This document shows, piece by piece, positions 31,880 through 64,000 of a stretch of 64,000 bases of DNA. A program made the translations under genes and the position numbers. The notes beneath the pieces were generated by a model. That model had not been told where the DNA came from. It saw only the letters and a list, made by a program, of their open reading frames with translations, and ran no database searches. Each line of letters begins with the position of its first letter. Positions within the stretch are counted from its first letter, which is position 1. Source of the stretch: Chrysomallon squamiferum (Eukaryota > Mollusca > Gastropoda > Neomphalida > Peltospiridae); the NCBI GenBank assembly GCA_012295275.1, contig CM022676.1, forward strand, positions 11,555,581-11,619,580. Direction: 5' to 3'.

Positions 31880-32115
31880 ATGGTGGTGTGTTAGTAGTAT
31901 CAGAAGTAATAATGGTATCAGTGGTGGCAGTAGTATTGGTGAGGGTGGCATTTGTAGTAGTAGTAGTAGTAGCAGTAACTGTAGTAGTGATAGTAGTAGT
32001 AGTAGTAGTAGTAATAGTAGTAACTGTAGTAGGAAACGTACTATAAATTGTACTAATAATAATAGTAGTAGTAATACCAGTACTAGTAGTACTTGTGGTA
32101 GCAGTAGTAGCTGAT
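31460..32115 (+). repeat. Opposed ACT and AGT triplet tracts
   Basis: ACT-rich DNA at about 31490-31660 is followed, about 190 bp later, by AGT-rich DNA at 31848-32115. The two are reverse complements and could pair in single strands or transcripts. Confidence 0.8.
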
Positions 32116-32251
32116 GCTGTTGTGATTGTTGTAGTGGTCTTCTGATCTTCGTCACAACATGAGTGATAAAACAGTGAACACGACATCAGTTGTATCAAAC
32201 CATGCTGCCAGCAATGGCGCTGTTCAGCTTTGTTTGGTCACAGTTGTTGCA

Positions 32252-32458
32252 CTAGAAGCCGTCGTGGTCGGTGTAGCCACAGTTTGACGGAGAAGTGACG
32301 TCATAATAATCGTTTTTCTGTGAACCCACTGACGTCTCCGATGTGGAGTTTAAAATAATTGTTCTCGGTGGACGCACAAAGAGTGTGTAGATGACGTGTC
32401 TGGTGACGCCGATGTTGGTTACCATGACAACTTGTAAATCTTGTGTCTGCCCTGTAAC
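32252..32458 (-). CDS. Possible terminal exon of an unidentified minus-strand gene
   Basis: On the minus strand a good acceptor (TTTGAGTCAG, 32468-32459) opens an exon in phase 0 that runs 68 codons to a stop at 32252-32254. The peptide starts VTGQTQDLQVVMVTN, has IYTLFVRPPR in the middle and ends NCGYTDHDGF. It is not low-complexity, unlike everything around it. It has the feel of a C-terminal beta-rich segment, but no family is recognised and no partner exon was found upstream before the BACE gene. Confidence 0.3.
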   Translation of the reverse strand, partial: VTGQTQDLQVVMVTNIGVTRHVIYTLFVRPPRTIILNSTSETSVGSQKNDYYDVTSPSNCGYTDHDGF

Positions 32459-32479
32459 CTGACTCAAACTGAGACAACC

Positions 32480-32735
32480 AATAGATACACACATACATAT
32501 ACACATACATACACACATTCATACATACACACATACATACATACACATACATACATACACATACAGACACACTCATACACACACACCGACACACATACAC
32601 ACATACATAGACACACACATACATACACACACATACACATAAACACACAGACACATACACACAGACACACACTGACACACATACATACACACACACACTC
32701 ATACATTCACATACATATACATACATATACATCCA
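32480..32735 (+). repeat. (CA)n/(CATA)n microsatellite
   Basis: CA and CATA repeats with a few interruptions. Cys/Val-rich minus-strand frames here are repeat artefacts. Confidence 0.9.
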
Positions 32736-33071
32736 TAACGATTTATGTAAATTACAGAAATTGTATTTTTTTTTTTTTTTTTTTACAAATGTTCAATTCT
32801 TCAAGAAGTAAAATATTGATTAATCAATAACTCAATACTCTGTTTTGTTTCCTTGGTAACCACTATTTAGGTTAATACTCTGGGTACTTCATTATATGTG
32901 CTGAACTTACTGGTGGTATACACGTTAACAACTCGCCGAATTAGATGAAGCAAATGTATATGACCTAATATTTCTCCGTTGCTTTTGTTTGTATTAAAAA
33001 AAAAAAAAAAAAAAAAAAAGGTAATAATAATAATAAGTAAGAAGAAGAAGATGAAGAACCGTAAATTCTCT

Positions 33072-33131
<60 letters not shown>

Positions 33132-33379
33132 GTATTTATTATTATTATTTTTAAATAACGTTTATATAATACATATACCGGTGTATTTGTTTATCGTATT
33201 TGTTGAAGATTTCTCCACTACATATATTTTATTTTATTTTCCTTGTTTTATTAAATGATTAAAAAGCAAACGTAAAAGTAAATTTAATTATAACTTAAGA
33301 TTTTAAAAATAATATTTAGATATTCACTTCACCCGTGCTCGAAACGAAAGTAATACAGAATACAGTTAGTGCTCATAAA

Positions 33380-33484
33380 ATGGAGGAAACACTCACAAAG
33401 AATAAAATCGATGGCAGCTTACGTGTTAGTAAACGATCGAATTATGTTTTAAATTACAATTCAAAGTCTATTCCAAGGAAAAAG
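33380..33484 (+). other. Possible 5' exon upstream of the BACE-like gene
   Basis: ATG in an ATAAAATGG context begins 35 open codons ending at AAG|GTAAAC. A good acceptor lies at 34175-34188 (TTGTTTATTTTCAG), and the sequence from 34189 to the BACE ATG could be the rest of a 5' UTR exon. Joining 33484 to 34189 continues only about ten codons before TAA, so this would be an upstream open reading frame or simply untranslated. It is weak evidence without transcripts. Confidence 0.25.
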
Positions 33485-34427
33485 GTAAACGGATTTAATT
33501 CTTATTAACGAAAATAAAAATAGCGCTTCTTGTTACTGAAGCTTTTAAAAGTTTGTAATGGTAACAGAAGAAAAAAAGGTATGTTAAATCTCTTTGTGAC
33601 GTTTGTCGTTTAAGTTACACTACAACGTTTTGTAACTCGAAATCACGAAATAGGAAGTAAAGTATAAATGACATAAGTGCTTTATTTTTGCTTTTAAAGT
33701 AGGAAGTTTAAAATATTTCATATCTTTTGCGTAATGAAATTATATTGCTGTTTGATATTAATCATAAATACATCATACAAATGATACAGTATCATGATTA
33801 TTATTATAAAATATTTTATATGGAACTGACAAATATTGAATTAGATAAGATGGAATGGAATGGAAAAAATTTAACGTGTTAATCAGAGCGAGTAGTTGTG
33901 AAGCACGTCTGCGACATGCACGCTTTCTGACAGGTCAGCGGGCGTGTCTGTCGTATAGATAAAATGTTAGAATGTTTCTTTTATACAGTATATTTGTTGG
34001 AAAATTAAACTGAATCTCAGATGAAATACTTGAATGAGTATCAAACTGCAATAGTGAAGGCAATGTTACATTTTCATAATGGACTTCTTGTTTAACAAAT
34101 GACTGAAATAAGTAAACAATATTTATTTTATGTAACAAGACAGTTTTTATAAAAATGATCTTACTGATTGTCATTTGTTTATTTTCAGTTTGAGACAACA
34201 GGTGGTTTTCATGTTTGCTAACAGTTTAATTGTGTATGAGGAAGATCTGCTAAAATGAGCCAATTCAGCTTAACTCGAAGAAATGGATGCACATTGTTCT
34301 AACAGAAACTATACTCTGACTACAAACATAACTCAAAACACAGACAAGATTTGAGCTACAGAGATAACTCAAAATATACGGATAACTGAGTGTAGACTTT
34401 ACTGATGAATCATCACCGGTGACAAAC

Positions 34428-39943
<5,516 letters not shown>

Positions 39944-40076
39944 CGTCATTAAAACTGTTTTTTGGGGGGTTTTTAGGGGTGTGGTTTTTATTCTTCCCTT
40001 GATTTCCTTTAATGAAATCTGTATTCAGTATTATCACTATTATTATTATTTATTTTATTATTATTAGTGTTATTAT

Positions 40077-40111
<35 letters not shown>

Positions 40112-40147
40112 CCTCCCTTGATTTTCTTGAGTGAAATCTGTACTCAA

Positions 40148-40244
<97 letters not shown>

Positions 40245-41250
40245 CCCTATTTATTAATTATTGGTGATTTGGAAGGTAAAGAAGTAAATATTTGTTCATT
40301 TTCTTACAAAGAAGGAAGATGAATATGTTATATCACCATGGTAACGCACAGTAGTTTGTTGCTATGACAATAATCAAGTGCCTTTTTTTATGATGTGTTT
40401 TTTTTTTTTCGTTTGCTTGTTATTTTTATTACTATTTATTATCATTTTATTATTTATTTGTTTTTGAGTTGTCTTCTTGCATAATGTGCTGTCTCAGTGT
40501 TCAAACTTTATTTGTAAAATCAATGTGTAACTAACCTGCTGTGCAATAATAAAAATAATAAAAGTTGTGAGAGATAAACAAGAAAACACATCTGACAAAT
40601 CAGAAACAAACAAAAATAAATTAGTAATTAAATAAAATAAAAAAAGCAACAAATTAACAAAGAAGCAAAAAATAAACAAAAAAATAAATAAATAAAAGCA
40701 ACAACAAACAAATAAATAAATAAGTTGAAGTGTTTATAGCTAAATGTTTTATACATTTTGAAATGTATTTATTCTGTTTGTGGTGAAGTGTACTAATTTT
40801 CTGTTAATACTGTGAACAGCTTAAAGAGGATAAAACAAAAGTTTTAAAAGTTCAGAAAAGAGCAGATGACAACAAACTGTAAAGTGAAACCTCAGAATTT
40901 TTTTAAAATTTTCGACTCCATGACTGGGTATTGGTAGGAGTAACAGAAAAATCACATTTTTCTTCTTTCTTTCTTTTTTTTTTTTTTTTTTTCTTTTGTT
41001 TTTCACTGGTTACCATGACAGCTTTCTTTAGTCACCGTTTGTATATTTCTAATTGGAAAAAAAGAAAGATCTAAAACAGAAATTATGAACTTTTACTTCA
41101 ACTCAGGAACCTAATGTATTTATTTAGTCAGTGCCTTAAACGATTGTCAGCCATGTTAGGTAAACAGGTAGAGTGCTACACAGAATCTTTTATTGATCTG
41201 TGATCTGTTTATAAATATGTGTTAGTGCAAGAGATGACACAGGTAATTAC
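39944..41250 (+). other. BACE 3' flank
   Basis: Likely 3' UTR and beyond. Long (ATT)n and poly-T tracts lie at 40040-40245. Candidate polyadenylation words (AATAAA/AATAATAAAAG) lie near 40545-40565 and again near 40680-40725. No other gene is visible. Confidence 0.5.
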
Positions 41251-42250
41251 AAACATTGTTTTATGATTTAACTAGATCAGTGAAGTATACTGAATACAAT
41301 AGTACAAGATATGATATAGTTTACTTATAAACATTGTTTTATGATTTAACTAGATCAGTGAAGTATACTGAATACAATAGTACAAGATATGATATAGTTT
41401 ACTTATAAACATTGTTTTATGATTTAACTAGATCAGTGAAGTATACTGAATACAATAGTACAAGATATGATATAGTTTACTTATAAACATTGTTTTGTGA
41501 TTGAACTAGATCAGTGAAGTGTATGAATACAATAGTACAAGATATGATATAGTTTACTTATAAACATTGTTTTGTGATTTAACTAGATCAGTGAAGTATA
41601 TGAATACAATAGTACAAGATATGATATAGTTGTAAACATTGTTTTATGATTTAACTAGATCAGTGAAGTATACTGAATACAATAGTACAAGATATGATAT
41701 AGTTTACTTATAACATTGTTTTGTGATTTAACTAGATCAGTGAAGTATATGAATACAATAGTACAAGATATGATATAGTTGTAAACATTGTTTTATGATT
41801 TAACTAGATCAGTGAAATACTGAATACAATAGTACAAGATATGATATAGTTGTAAACATTGTTTTATGATTTAACTAGATCAGTGAAGTATACTGAATAC
41901 AATAGTACAAGATATGATATAGTTTACTTATAAACATTGTTTTATGATTTAACTAGATCAGTGAAGTATAATGAATACAATAGTACAAGATATGATATAG
42001 TTGTAAACATTGTTTTATGATTTAACTAGATCAGTGAAGTATACTGAATACAATAGTACAAGATATGATATAGTTTACTTATAAACATTGTTTTATGATT
42101 TAACTAGATCAGTGAAGTATAATGAATACAATAGTACAAGATATGATATAGTTTACTTATAAACATTGTTTTATGATTTAACTAGATCATTGAAAATGAA
42201 TACAATAGTACAAGATATGATATAGTTTTTATAAACATTGTTTTAACAAG
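41250..42250 (+). repeat. 78-bp minisatellite
   Basis: About thirteen units containing TTTAACTAGATCAGTGAAGT and TAGTACAAGATATGATATAG. Shorter forms lack TTACTTATAA or a few bases. Units are highly alike, indicating recent expansion. Confidence 0.92.
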
Positions 42251-42254
42251 ATCA

Positions 42255-42415
42255 GTTTGACTGGAGGGTGATATTTGACTGTGGGGGGTGATGGGTGGGT
42301 ATTTGACTGGAGGGTGATGGGTGGGTATTTGACTGGAGGGTGATGGGTGGGTATTTGACTGTGGAGGGTGATGGGTGGGTATTTGACTGTGGAGGGTGAT
42401 GGGTGGGTATATCAA
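42255..42415 (+). repeat. ~27-bp G-rich minisatellite
   Basis: Five to six units of GGGTGATGGGTGGGTATTTG with GACTG(T)GGA linkers. It has a strong G/C strand bias, very unlike the AT-rich surroundings. Confidence 0.9.
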
Positions 42416-42419
42416 GAAG

Positions 42420-44700
42420 CACTGATTTAGAAAATTACACAACAAACCATTTCTTACAAGTAAAAATTTATGTATTTAAAGTTTTCAAATTAAATTTACT
42501 AAAATTCGGATATTATTTTACTAAATCTAACAATAGTTTACTAATTTCTGTGAATCAAACATGTATCTAGTCACAGAGTGTTTATTTTGTGTAAAGCACT
42601 TTGCTAATTACACTCTTTGAATGTTTTGTGTAGTAAGATACAAGACTAAATGAGTAGACTGTTAACAGCTGTATTTCAGTGTACAAGACTAAATGAGTAG
42701 ACTGTTACAACTGTATTTCAGTGTGTTGAAAACTTGTTTAAATTTTTCTGTGTTTATCACTAATTTGAGTTTCGAACTGAAACATGCCAACACATTGAAC
42801 CAGATAACTCAGATTTTTCATCAGATTTTAAATATAAATTTATAAAACTAAATTTTTTGTTTTCAAATTTAAGTTGTGTTACATAATTTTGAGGGATTAT
42901 AATTTGTTAATTTTTTTGTTTTAAATGTGTAATTGTTTCAGAAAGCTTTGTCTATGGTTTTGTGCTGTAGAGCTAAGACTTTGTTAAATTGTTTTATATG
43001 TGTTTCAGTTTTTGTAAGTAACAACAAATCTGTAAAACTTTGTACAAACTTCTTACAACTTTTCTCTAGTAGAAAATGTTCTTTATTAAAAAATTAAAAA
43101 TTGAAAGTTAAAACCACTTTTTTGTTTGTTTTCGTGATCCTGTTTGTGGTTTCAAATGGTTTTTAAAATATTTATTTGCGTTTAGTTTATTTAAATTTTT
43201 GTGTGTTTAAATAAATTAAGGTTTGCTTTATGTTTCTTTGATTAGCTGCTTTGTTTTGTTAATTTTGTTTTTCAGATTTTACTTGTTATGACTGAGGTTG
43301 GTGGTAAAAGAGAAATCAAATACATTTAAGTAATAATAATTAGATATTAATTAATACTGAGCTTATTTCACTGTATGTTATATCAGAATTGTTTCTGTGT
43401 ATAAGTAATATCAAGTTTATTTCTGTGTATAAGTAATATCAAGTTTATTTTTGTGTATACTAAGTAATATCAAGTTTATTTCTATGTACACTAAGTAATA
43501 TCAAGTTTATTTCTGTGTGTGTGTATACTGATGTTAATTTTATTTCTGTGTGTGTATATATTGATATTAATTTTATTTCTGTGTACACTAAGTGACATCA
43601 AGTTTATTTTTGTGTATACTAAGTGATAACAAGTTTATTTCACTGTAAGTTATATCAGAATTATTTCACTCTAAACAGTGATATCAACTTTATATTAATG
43701 AATAGTAAGTGAAATCAATTTCATTTCTGTGTATATTAAATATTTTATACCAAGTAATACTGAATTTATTTTATATTGAGTTTATTTGAGTGTATTTGAT
43801 ATATAGGTTTTGAAATGTATACTGAATGATATCCACTTTATATTAATGTACACTATTGATATCAAATTTATTTCATAGTATTGTTACAGGATCTTTGTTA
43901 CTGGGTTCAGAAATTCATAGCTAAACACAGCATTGTAGGGATTGTCATAGAGTACCCACTGTATTATTCTGTACCCATTTGTACCATGCTATACAATACA
44001 AAACACACCACTGTGTGTGTGAGTGTGTGTGAGAAAAACCATCTCCCTCATGGTGAGTGGTTATTTCGTTTTGTTTGTGTTACATCCATTTCCAAAAAAC
44101 ATTAAATATTTGTGTTTCTTCAAACGGGAACAGCATTCTTTTCATCTGCCCCTAAATAGGATTAATTAGTCTCGAAAGTGATAATAATAACAGACATACA
44201 GACCTTCGTAAAATAATACGTACTGTTCTTTGTCATCTGATTCAAACACGTTATTACCTCCCTTTATTTACATGCTATAATGAATTGATGTGTTAAAACA
44301 ACCCAATGAAGGAAAGACAAACAAATTTCTTTGTTTTGAACTTTTTATTTCAAGTAAGAAAACAGAAGAGGAAAAGAAAACAAAATTTAAAAAAAAAAAA
44401 AAAACAGAATAAATTAATAAAATTGTTTTCAGAAAACGACAGAAATAAAAAAAAAACAAACATACTGCACTGTTTTCAAAACTTTTCATAAATAAATAAA
44501 TAATGCGAGTGATTTTTAGAAAATCTGGTTTGATTAAGGAAATGAACGACATTCGCTGGCTCACAGAACTGACACTTTTTTTTCTTCTTTTTCCTTTTTT
44601 TTTTTTTTTTTTTTTTTTTAACAATATGCACTTTTTTTCTCTAAATCTTTCTCTCTCTTTCTTTCTCTCAATCTCTTTCATTCCATTCTTGTCCTGACAA
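42420..44700 (+). other. Non-coding AT-rich region between BACE and the ZU5/DD gene
   Basis: No gene is recognised. A degenerate tandem repeat of about 30 bp (TATCAAGTTTATTTCTGTGT-like) fills 43380-43870. T- and A-runs near 44390 and 44597-44625 lie in the presumed 3' flank of the minus-strand ZU5/DD gene. Confidence 0.5.
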
Positions 44701-44736
44701 AGCCAGTTAACGCAGTGGAGAGGGCGAGTCACGTGT

Positions 44737-60543
<15,807 letters not shown>

Positions 60544-60959
60544 CTGGAAATAGAATCACACAGTATACGTATAATAGCCGCAAAGAACAAAACATATGCT
60601 TAGAATGAAAAGGGTAAAATTATACAGAGTAAAATTATACGTAGACAGAGAAAGAAGTACGTTTACAAAGAACAATTGTTTTACACATAAAACACACAAT
60701 ATGTGTCTACAAACAACAATTTACGTGTACAGGGTAGATGGGTCACTGGTATCGGTCAGTTAGGTCAGTTGTTTAGTGAACTAGATAAATATACTTTGAG
60801 TTAAAATGTCCGCCCAGGAACAGACAAACAACAACAAAAAAGAAAGAAAGTTGCGGACGAAGGTTTGCAGTGAAATGCTGTAACAGATCTTGTCGTCCAC
60901 GTGTATCATGTTGATCAGTAAGAAAAAATACGTAGTAAGTTTGTTTTTAATTCAGCCAG

Positions 60960-61500
60960 TCAGTTACTCTTACTGCTACTTCTATTACTCCATTACTACT
61001 TCTACTAATACAACTACTACTACTACTTCTACTACTTCATTACTACTTCTAATACTACTATTACTCCAATACTACTACACTACTACTACTAATACTTCTA
61101 CTACTCCATTACTACTTTTACTAATAGAACTACTGCTAATAATAATACTTCTACTACTACTAATACTACTCCAATACTACTACTACTACTACTACTACTA
61201 TTACTACTTCTACTACTCCATTACTACTACTACTTCTACTAAAACTACTCCAATACTACTACTACTAATACTACTACTATTACTACTTCTACTACTCCAT
61301 TACTACTTCTACTAATACAACTACTACTACTACTTCTACTACTCCAATACTACTACACTACTACTACTTCTATTACTCCAGTACTACTTCTACTACTGTT
61401 TCTACTAATACTACTATTTCTGCTACTAGTACTACTACTTCTACTACTACCACTACTTCTACTACTACCACTACGTCTACAACTACTACTAGTCTTACTA
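60960..61500 (+). repeat. ACT-rich region
   Basis: Imperfect ACT triplets with CTTCTACTACTCCATTACT-like longer units. Thr/Leu/Tyr-rich frames here are artefacts. Confidence 0.9.
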
Positions 61501-61502
61501 CA

Positions 61503-61590
61503 GGTAAACGCTCTGTATGTGATGTCTGCTGTTCCCATCCCACTATACAATACATCAACACAAATTTCACATTTTCTTTTCAGCATTTCC
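61503..61590 (-). CDS. Death-domain-like fragment or exon
   Basis: The minus-strand frame reads LYSGMGTADITYRAFT, close to ISNGMGMADVTYKILM in the death-domain exon at 44.9 kb. It is followed by TGTA|GTAAGA, a possible donor in phase 1. It cannot join the 60543 exon, which needs phase 2 and has stops in the other frames. It may be an exon of a second death-domain gene, a lost first death domain, or a duplicated relic. The left boundary toward 61660 is unknown. Confidence 0.35.
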
Positions 61591-62124
61591 GACCTTTTGT
61601 TTTCTACATCATCATCAACATTATTATTTTCGGTTGTAAAAATGTTTCTATCGATAAACATAGCAACACACGTGAGTGTTCGTATCTGTATTTATTACAA
61701 AGAGTTGGTATGTGTTGTGTGTGTGTGGGGGGGGGGGTGTTTATACCTGTGTATATCTGCGTGTGTCTACCAGGACATTTGTCCACAGAAAAGCTGCTTA
61801 AAAAAAAAAAAAAAAACCAAAAATATAAAATCGACAATAACAACACATTCATGCACAAAATAAATGTTTTCTTTAAGTGTTCGCCGTTAACACTTGAGTG
61901 AAAGTGTCGTGACGTCACAGACAGTCGAAAGTCACGAGGTTGTTCAGATGTAGCAATGTCTACCAATGTCTACCCGACTTTGTTTTATGTAGCAATATAA
62001 CCTCGGTTTCACAATTTGTTGCACTTGTAAATTTCATTTCGGTCTAACGGACTTAATCGAGATTAACCCGAGCAGTTAATCGTGGGATTTCGGAAAACTT
62101 CCTCAACCTGTAACATTGAAGCCT

Positions 62125-63365
62125 GTTGGAGCCGTTGTTCATAACTCAGAGTAACAACGTGTACGACGTGCCACAAACGACTTTGTTCATAACTCAGAGT
62201 AACAACGTGTACGACGTGCCACAAACGACTTTGTTCATAACTCAGAGTAACAACGTGTACGACGTGCCACAAACGACTTTGTTCATAACTCAGAGTAACA
62301 ACGTGTACGACGTGCCACAAACGACTTTGTTCATAACTCAGAGTAACAACGTGTACGACGTGCCACAAACGACTTTGTTCATAACTCAGAGTAACAACGT
62401 GTACGACGTGCCACAAACGACTTTGTTCATAACTCAGAGTAACAGCGTGTAACGTGCCACAAACGACTTTGTTCATAACTCAGAGTAACAACGTGTACGA
62501 CGTGCCACAAACGACTTTGTTCATAACTCAGAGTAACAACGTGTACGACGTGCCACAAACGACTTTGTTAATAACTAACTGTAACAGCGTGTACGACGTG
62601 CCACAAACGATTGAATAACTCACTGTAACAGCGTGTACGACGTGCCACAAACGACTTTGTTAATAACTAACTGTAACAGCGTGTACGACGTGCCACAAAC
62701 GACTTTGTTAATAACTCACTGTAACAACGTGTACGACGTGCCACAAACGACTTTGTTAATAACTCACTGTAACAGCGTGTACGACGTGCCACAAACGACT
62801 TTGTTAATAACTAACTGTAACAGCGTGTACGACGTGCCACAAACGACTTTGTTAATAACTAACTGTAACAGCGTGTACGACGTGCCACAAACGATTGAAT
62901 AACTCACTGTAACAGCGTGTACGACGTGCCACAAACGACTTTGTTAATAACTCACTGTAACAGCGTGTACGACGTGCCACAAACGACTTTGTTAATAACT
63001 CACTGTAACAACGTGTACGACGACGCCACAAACGACTTTGTTAATAACTCACTGTAACAGCGTGTACGACGTGCCACAAACGACTTTGTTAATAACTAAC
63101 TGTAACAGCGTGTACGACGTGCCACAAACGACTTTGTTAATAACTCACTGTAACAACGTGTACGACGTGCCACAAACGACTTTGTTAATAACTAACTGTA
63201 ACAACGTGTACGACGTGCCACAAACGATTGAATAACTCACTGTAACAACGTGTACGACGTGTCACAAACGATTGAATAACTAACTGTAACAGCGTGTACG
63301 ACGTGCCACAAACGATTGAATAACTAACTGTAACAGCGTGTACGACGTGTCAAAAGCGATTGTTA
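62125..63365 (+). repeat. 48-bp minisatellite
   Basis: About 27 units with AACGTGTACGACGTGCCACA and AACGACTTTGTT(C/A)ATAACT. The first ~9 are almost identical (TTCATAACTCAGAGTAACA); later ones carry TTAATAACT(C/A)ACTGTAACA, and 39-bp forms end ACGATTGAATAACT. Because 48 = 3 x 16, a 16-residue periodic frame stays open on both strands. I see no signal, splice or composition evidence that it is coding. Confidence 0.92.
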
Positions 63366-63934
63366 ACAACGCTGATCTCATGGGTGTTTATCTTGGTGTT
63401 TATCTTTCATAAGCTACTAGTGTATTACTCGAGGTTTATTAAGCCCGACACAAAAACTTGATATTCTACTCGACTTCTTTGTGTCGGCGCGTGGAGGTGT
63501 TGTCGTCGGCGACAAACCATAAAACTATCTCTGGAATGAATCGTCTTTACATTGGCAACATACCACTGTTCTGAAATAACGTCCCATTGTATTGAAGAAA
63601 GAAAGAAAAAAATGTGTTTTGAAATACGCTACCACAGTTTTGAAATAACCTCCCACTGTTTTGAAATACCGTACCGTTGTTTTGAAATACCGTACCGTTG
63701 TTTTGAAATACGCTACCAGGGTATCATTTTACGTAAACTTTACTGTATGTCAGCTTAGTCATACTTGATATCAGTTTTATTGTTTCTAAACTCAGCTACG
63801 CTTTATTACCAGCAGTTTGTTAGGTTTTATTACTATTTTTTATTTATGTGCTATTTTTTGTTATTGACGAAAGAAAAATATTTGACGCTGTAAACTACTC
63901 CGAAAATACCACACTGTATGATATATATTCATAC

Positions 63935-63969
<35 letters not shown>

Positions 63970-64000
63970 TGTGAGAGAAATGCTTTTATATGAATGTATG
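63366..64000 (+). other. Terminal non-coding stretch
   Basis: Beyond the small repeat at 63540-63725 and a short (GT)n at about 63935-63964 nothing is recognised. The rest of the ZU5/DD gene is expected on the minus strand toward or past the window edge. Confidence 0.4.
63540..63725 (+). repeat. ~21-23 bp degenerate repeat
   Basis: Copies of TTTTGAAATACCGTACCGTTG, with variants ACGCTACCA and AACCTCCCACTG. Confidence 0.75.

Noticed and set aside
62063-62476. 137-codon minus-strand repeat frame
   Set aside because: Produced by the 48-bp period. No start context, splice site or non-repeat sequence supports it.

Overview
The window is eukaryotic nuclear DNA from an animal. It is AT-rich, intron-dense with GT-AG introns, and full of micro- and minisatellites. 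A BACE-type aspartyl protease, PRDM9/PRDM11-like PR/SET domains and a ZU5-ZU5-UPA-death-domain gene together suggest a marine invertebrate, perhaps a lophotrochozoan such as a mollusc or annelid. The species cannot be fixed from the sequence alone.

Region 1 (1-30.5 kb, plus strand) is a head-to-tail array of four paralogous ten-exon genes, here called PR-A to PR-D: PR-A 113-5871, PR-B 6660-15368, PR-C 17053-22533, PR-D 24284-30484. All four share exon phases. Each predicted protein starts with a short hydrophobic signal-peptide exon, then a variable low-complexity exon, then two tandem copies of a module made of a pre-PR strand, a PR/SET domain and a Cys tail (WPFF..C..G.C....C). No zinc fingers are present. 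PR/SET domains are normally nuclear, so a predicted secreted double-PR family is the most novel gene content here. PR-D is fully open. PR-A, PR-B and PR-C carry one, two and one single-base frame breaks.

Region 2 (30.5-34.2 kb) is repeat-dominated: a 33-bp minisatellite, ACT/AGT tracts and CA tracts, with one possible minus-strand terminal exon at 32252-32458. Region 3 (34.4-39.9 kb, plus strand) is a complete ten-exon beta-secretase (BACE)-like gene of about 494 residues with both catalytic Asp motifs and a C-terminal membrane segment. Region 4 (40-44.7 kb) is non-coding with 78-bp, 27-bp and degenerate tandem repeats.

Region 5 (44.7-60.5 kb, minus strand) holds the 3' six exons of a ZU5-ZU5-UPA-death-domain gene resembling PIDD1/UNC5-type proteins; its 5' end is not resolved. 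One intron is filled by an approximately 11.5-kb satellite of 62-bp units. Each unit copies the last bases of the upstream coding exon together with its 5' splice donor. Region 6 (60.9-64 kb) is ACT-rich DNA, a death-domain-like fragment and a 48-bp minisatellite.

A theme links the whole window: several intronic minisatellites grew out of exon-intron boundaries. Donor-side arrays occur in PR-A (with faded copies in PR-B), BACE exon 2 and the ZU5/DD gene. Acceptor-side arrays occur at BACE exon 5 and ZU5/DD exon 5. Each one plants decoy splice sites next to the real one.
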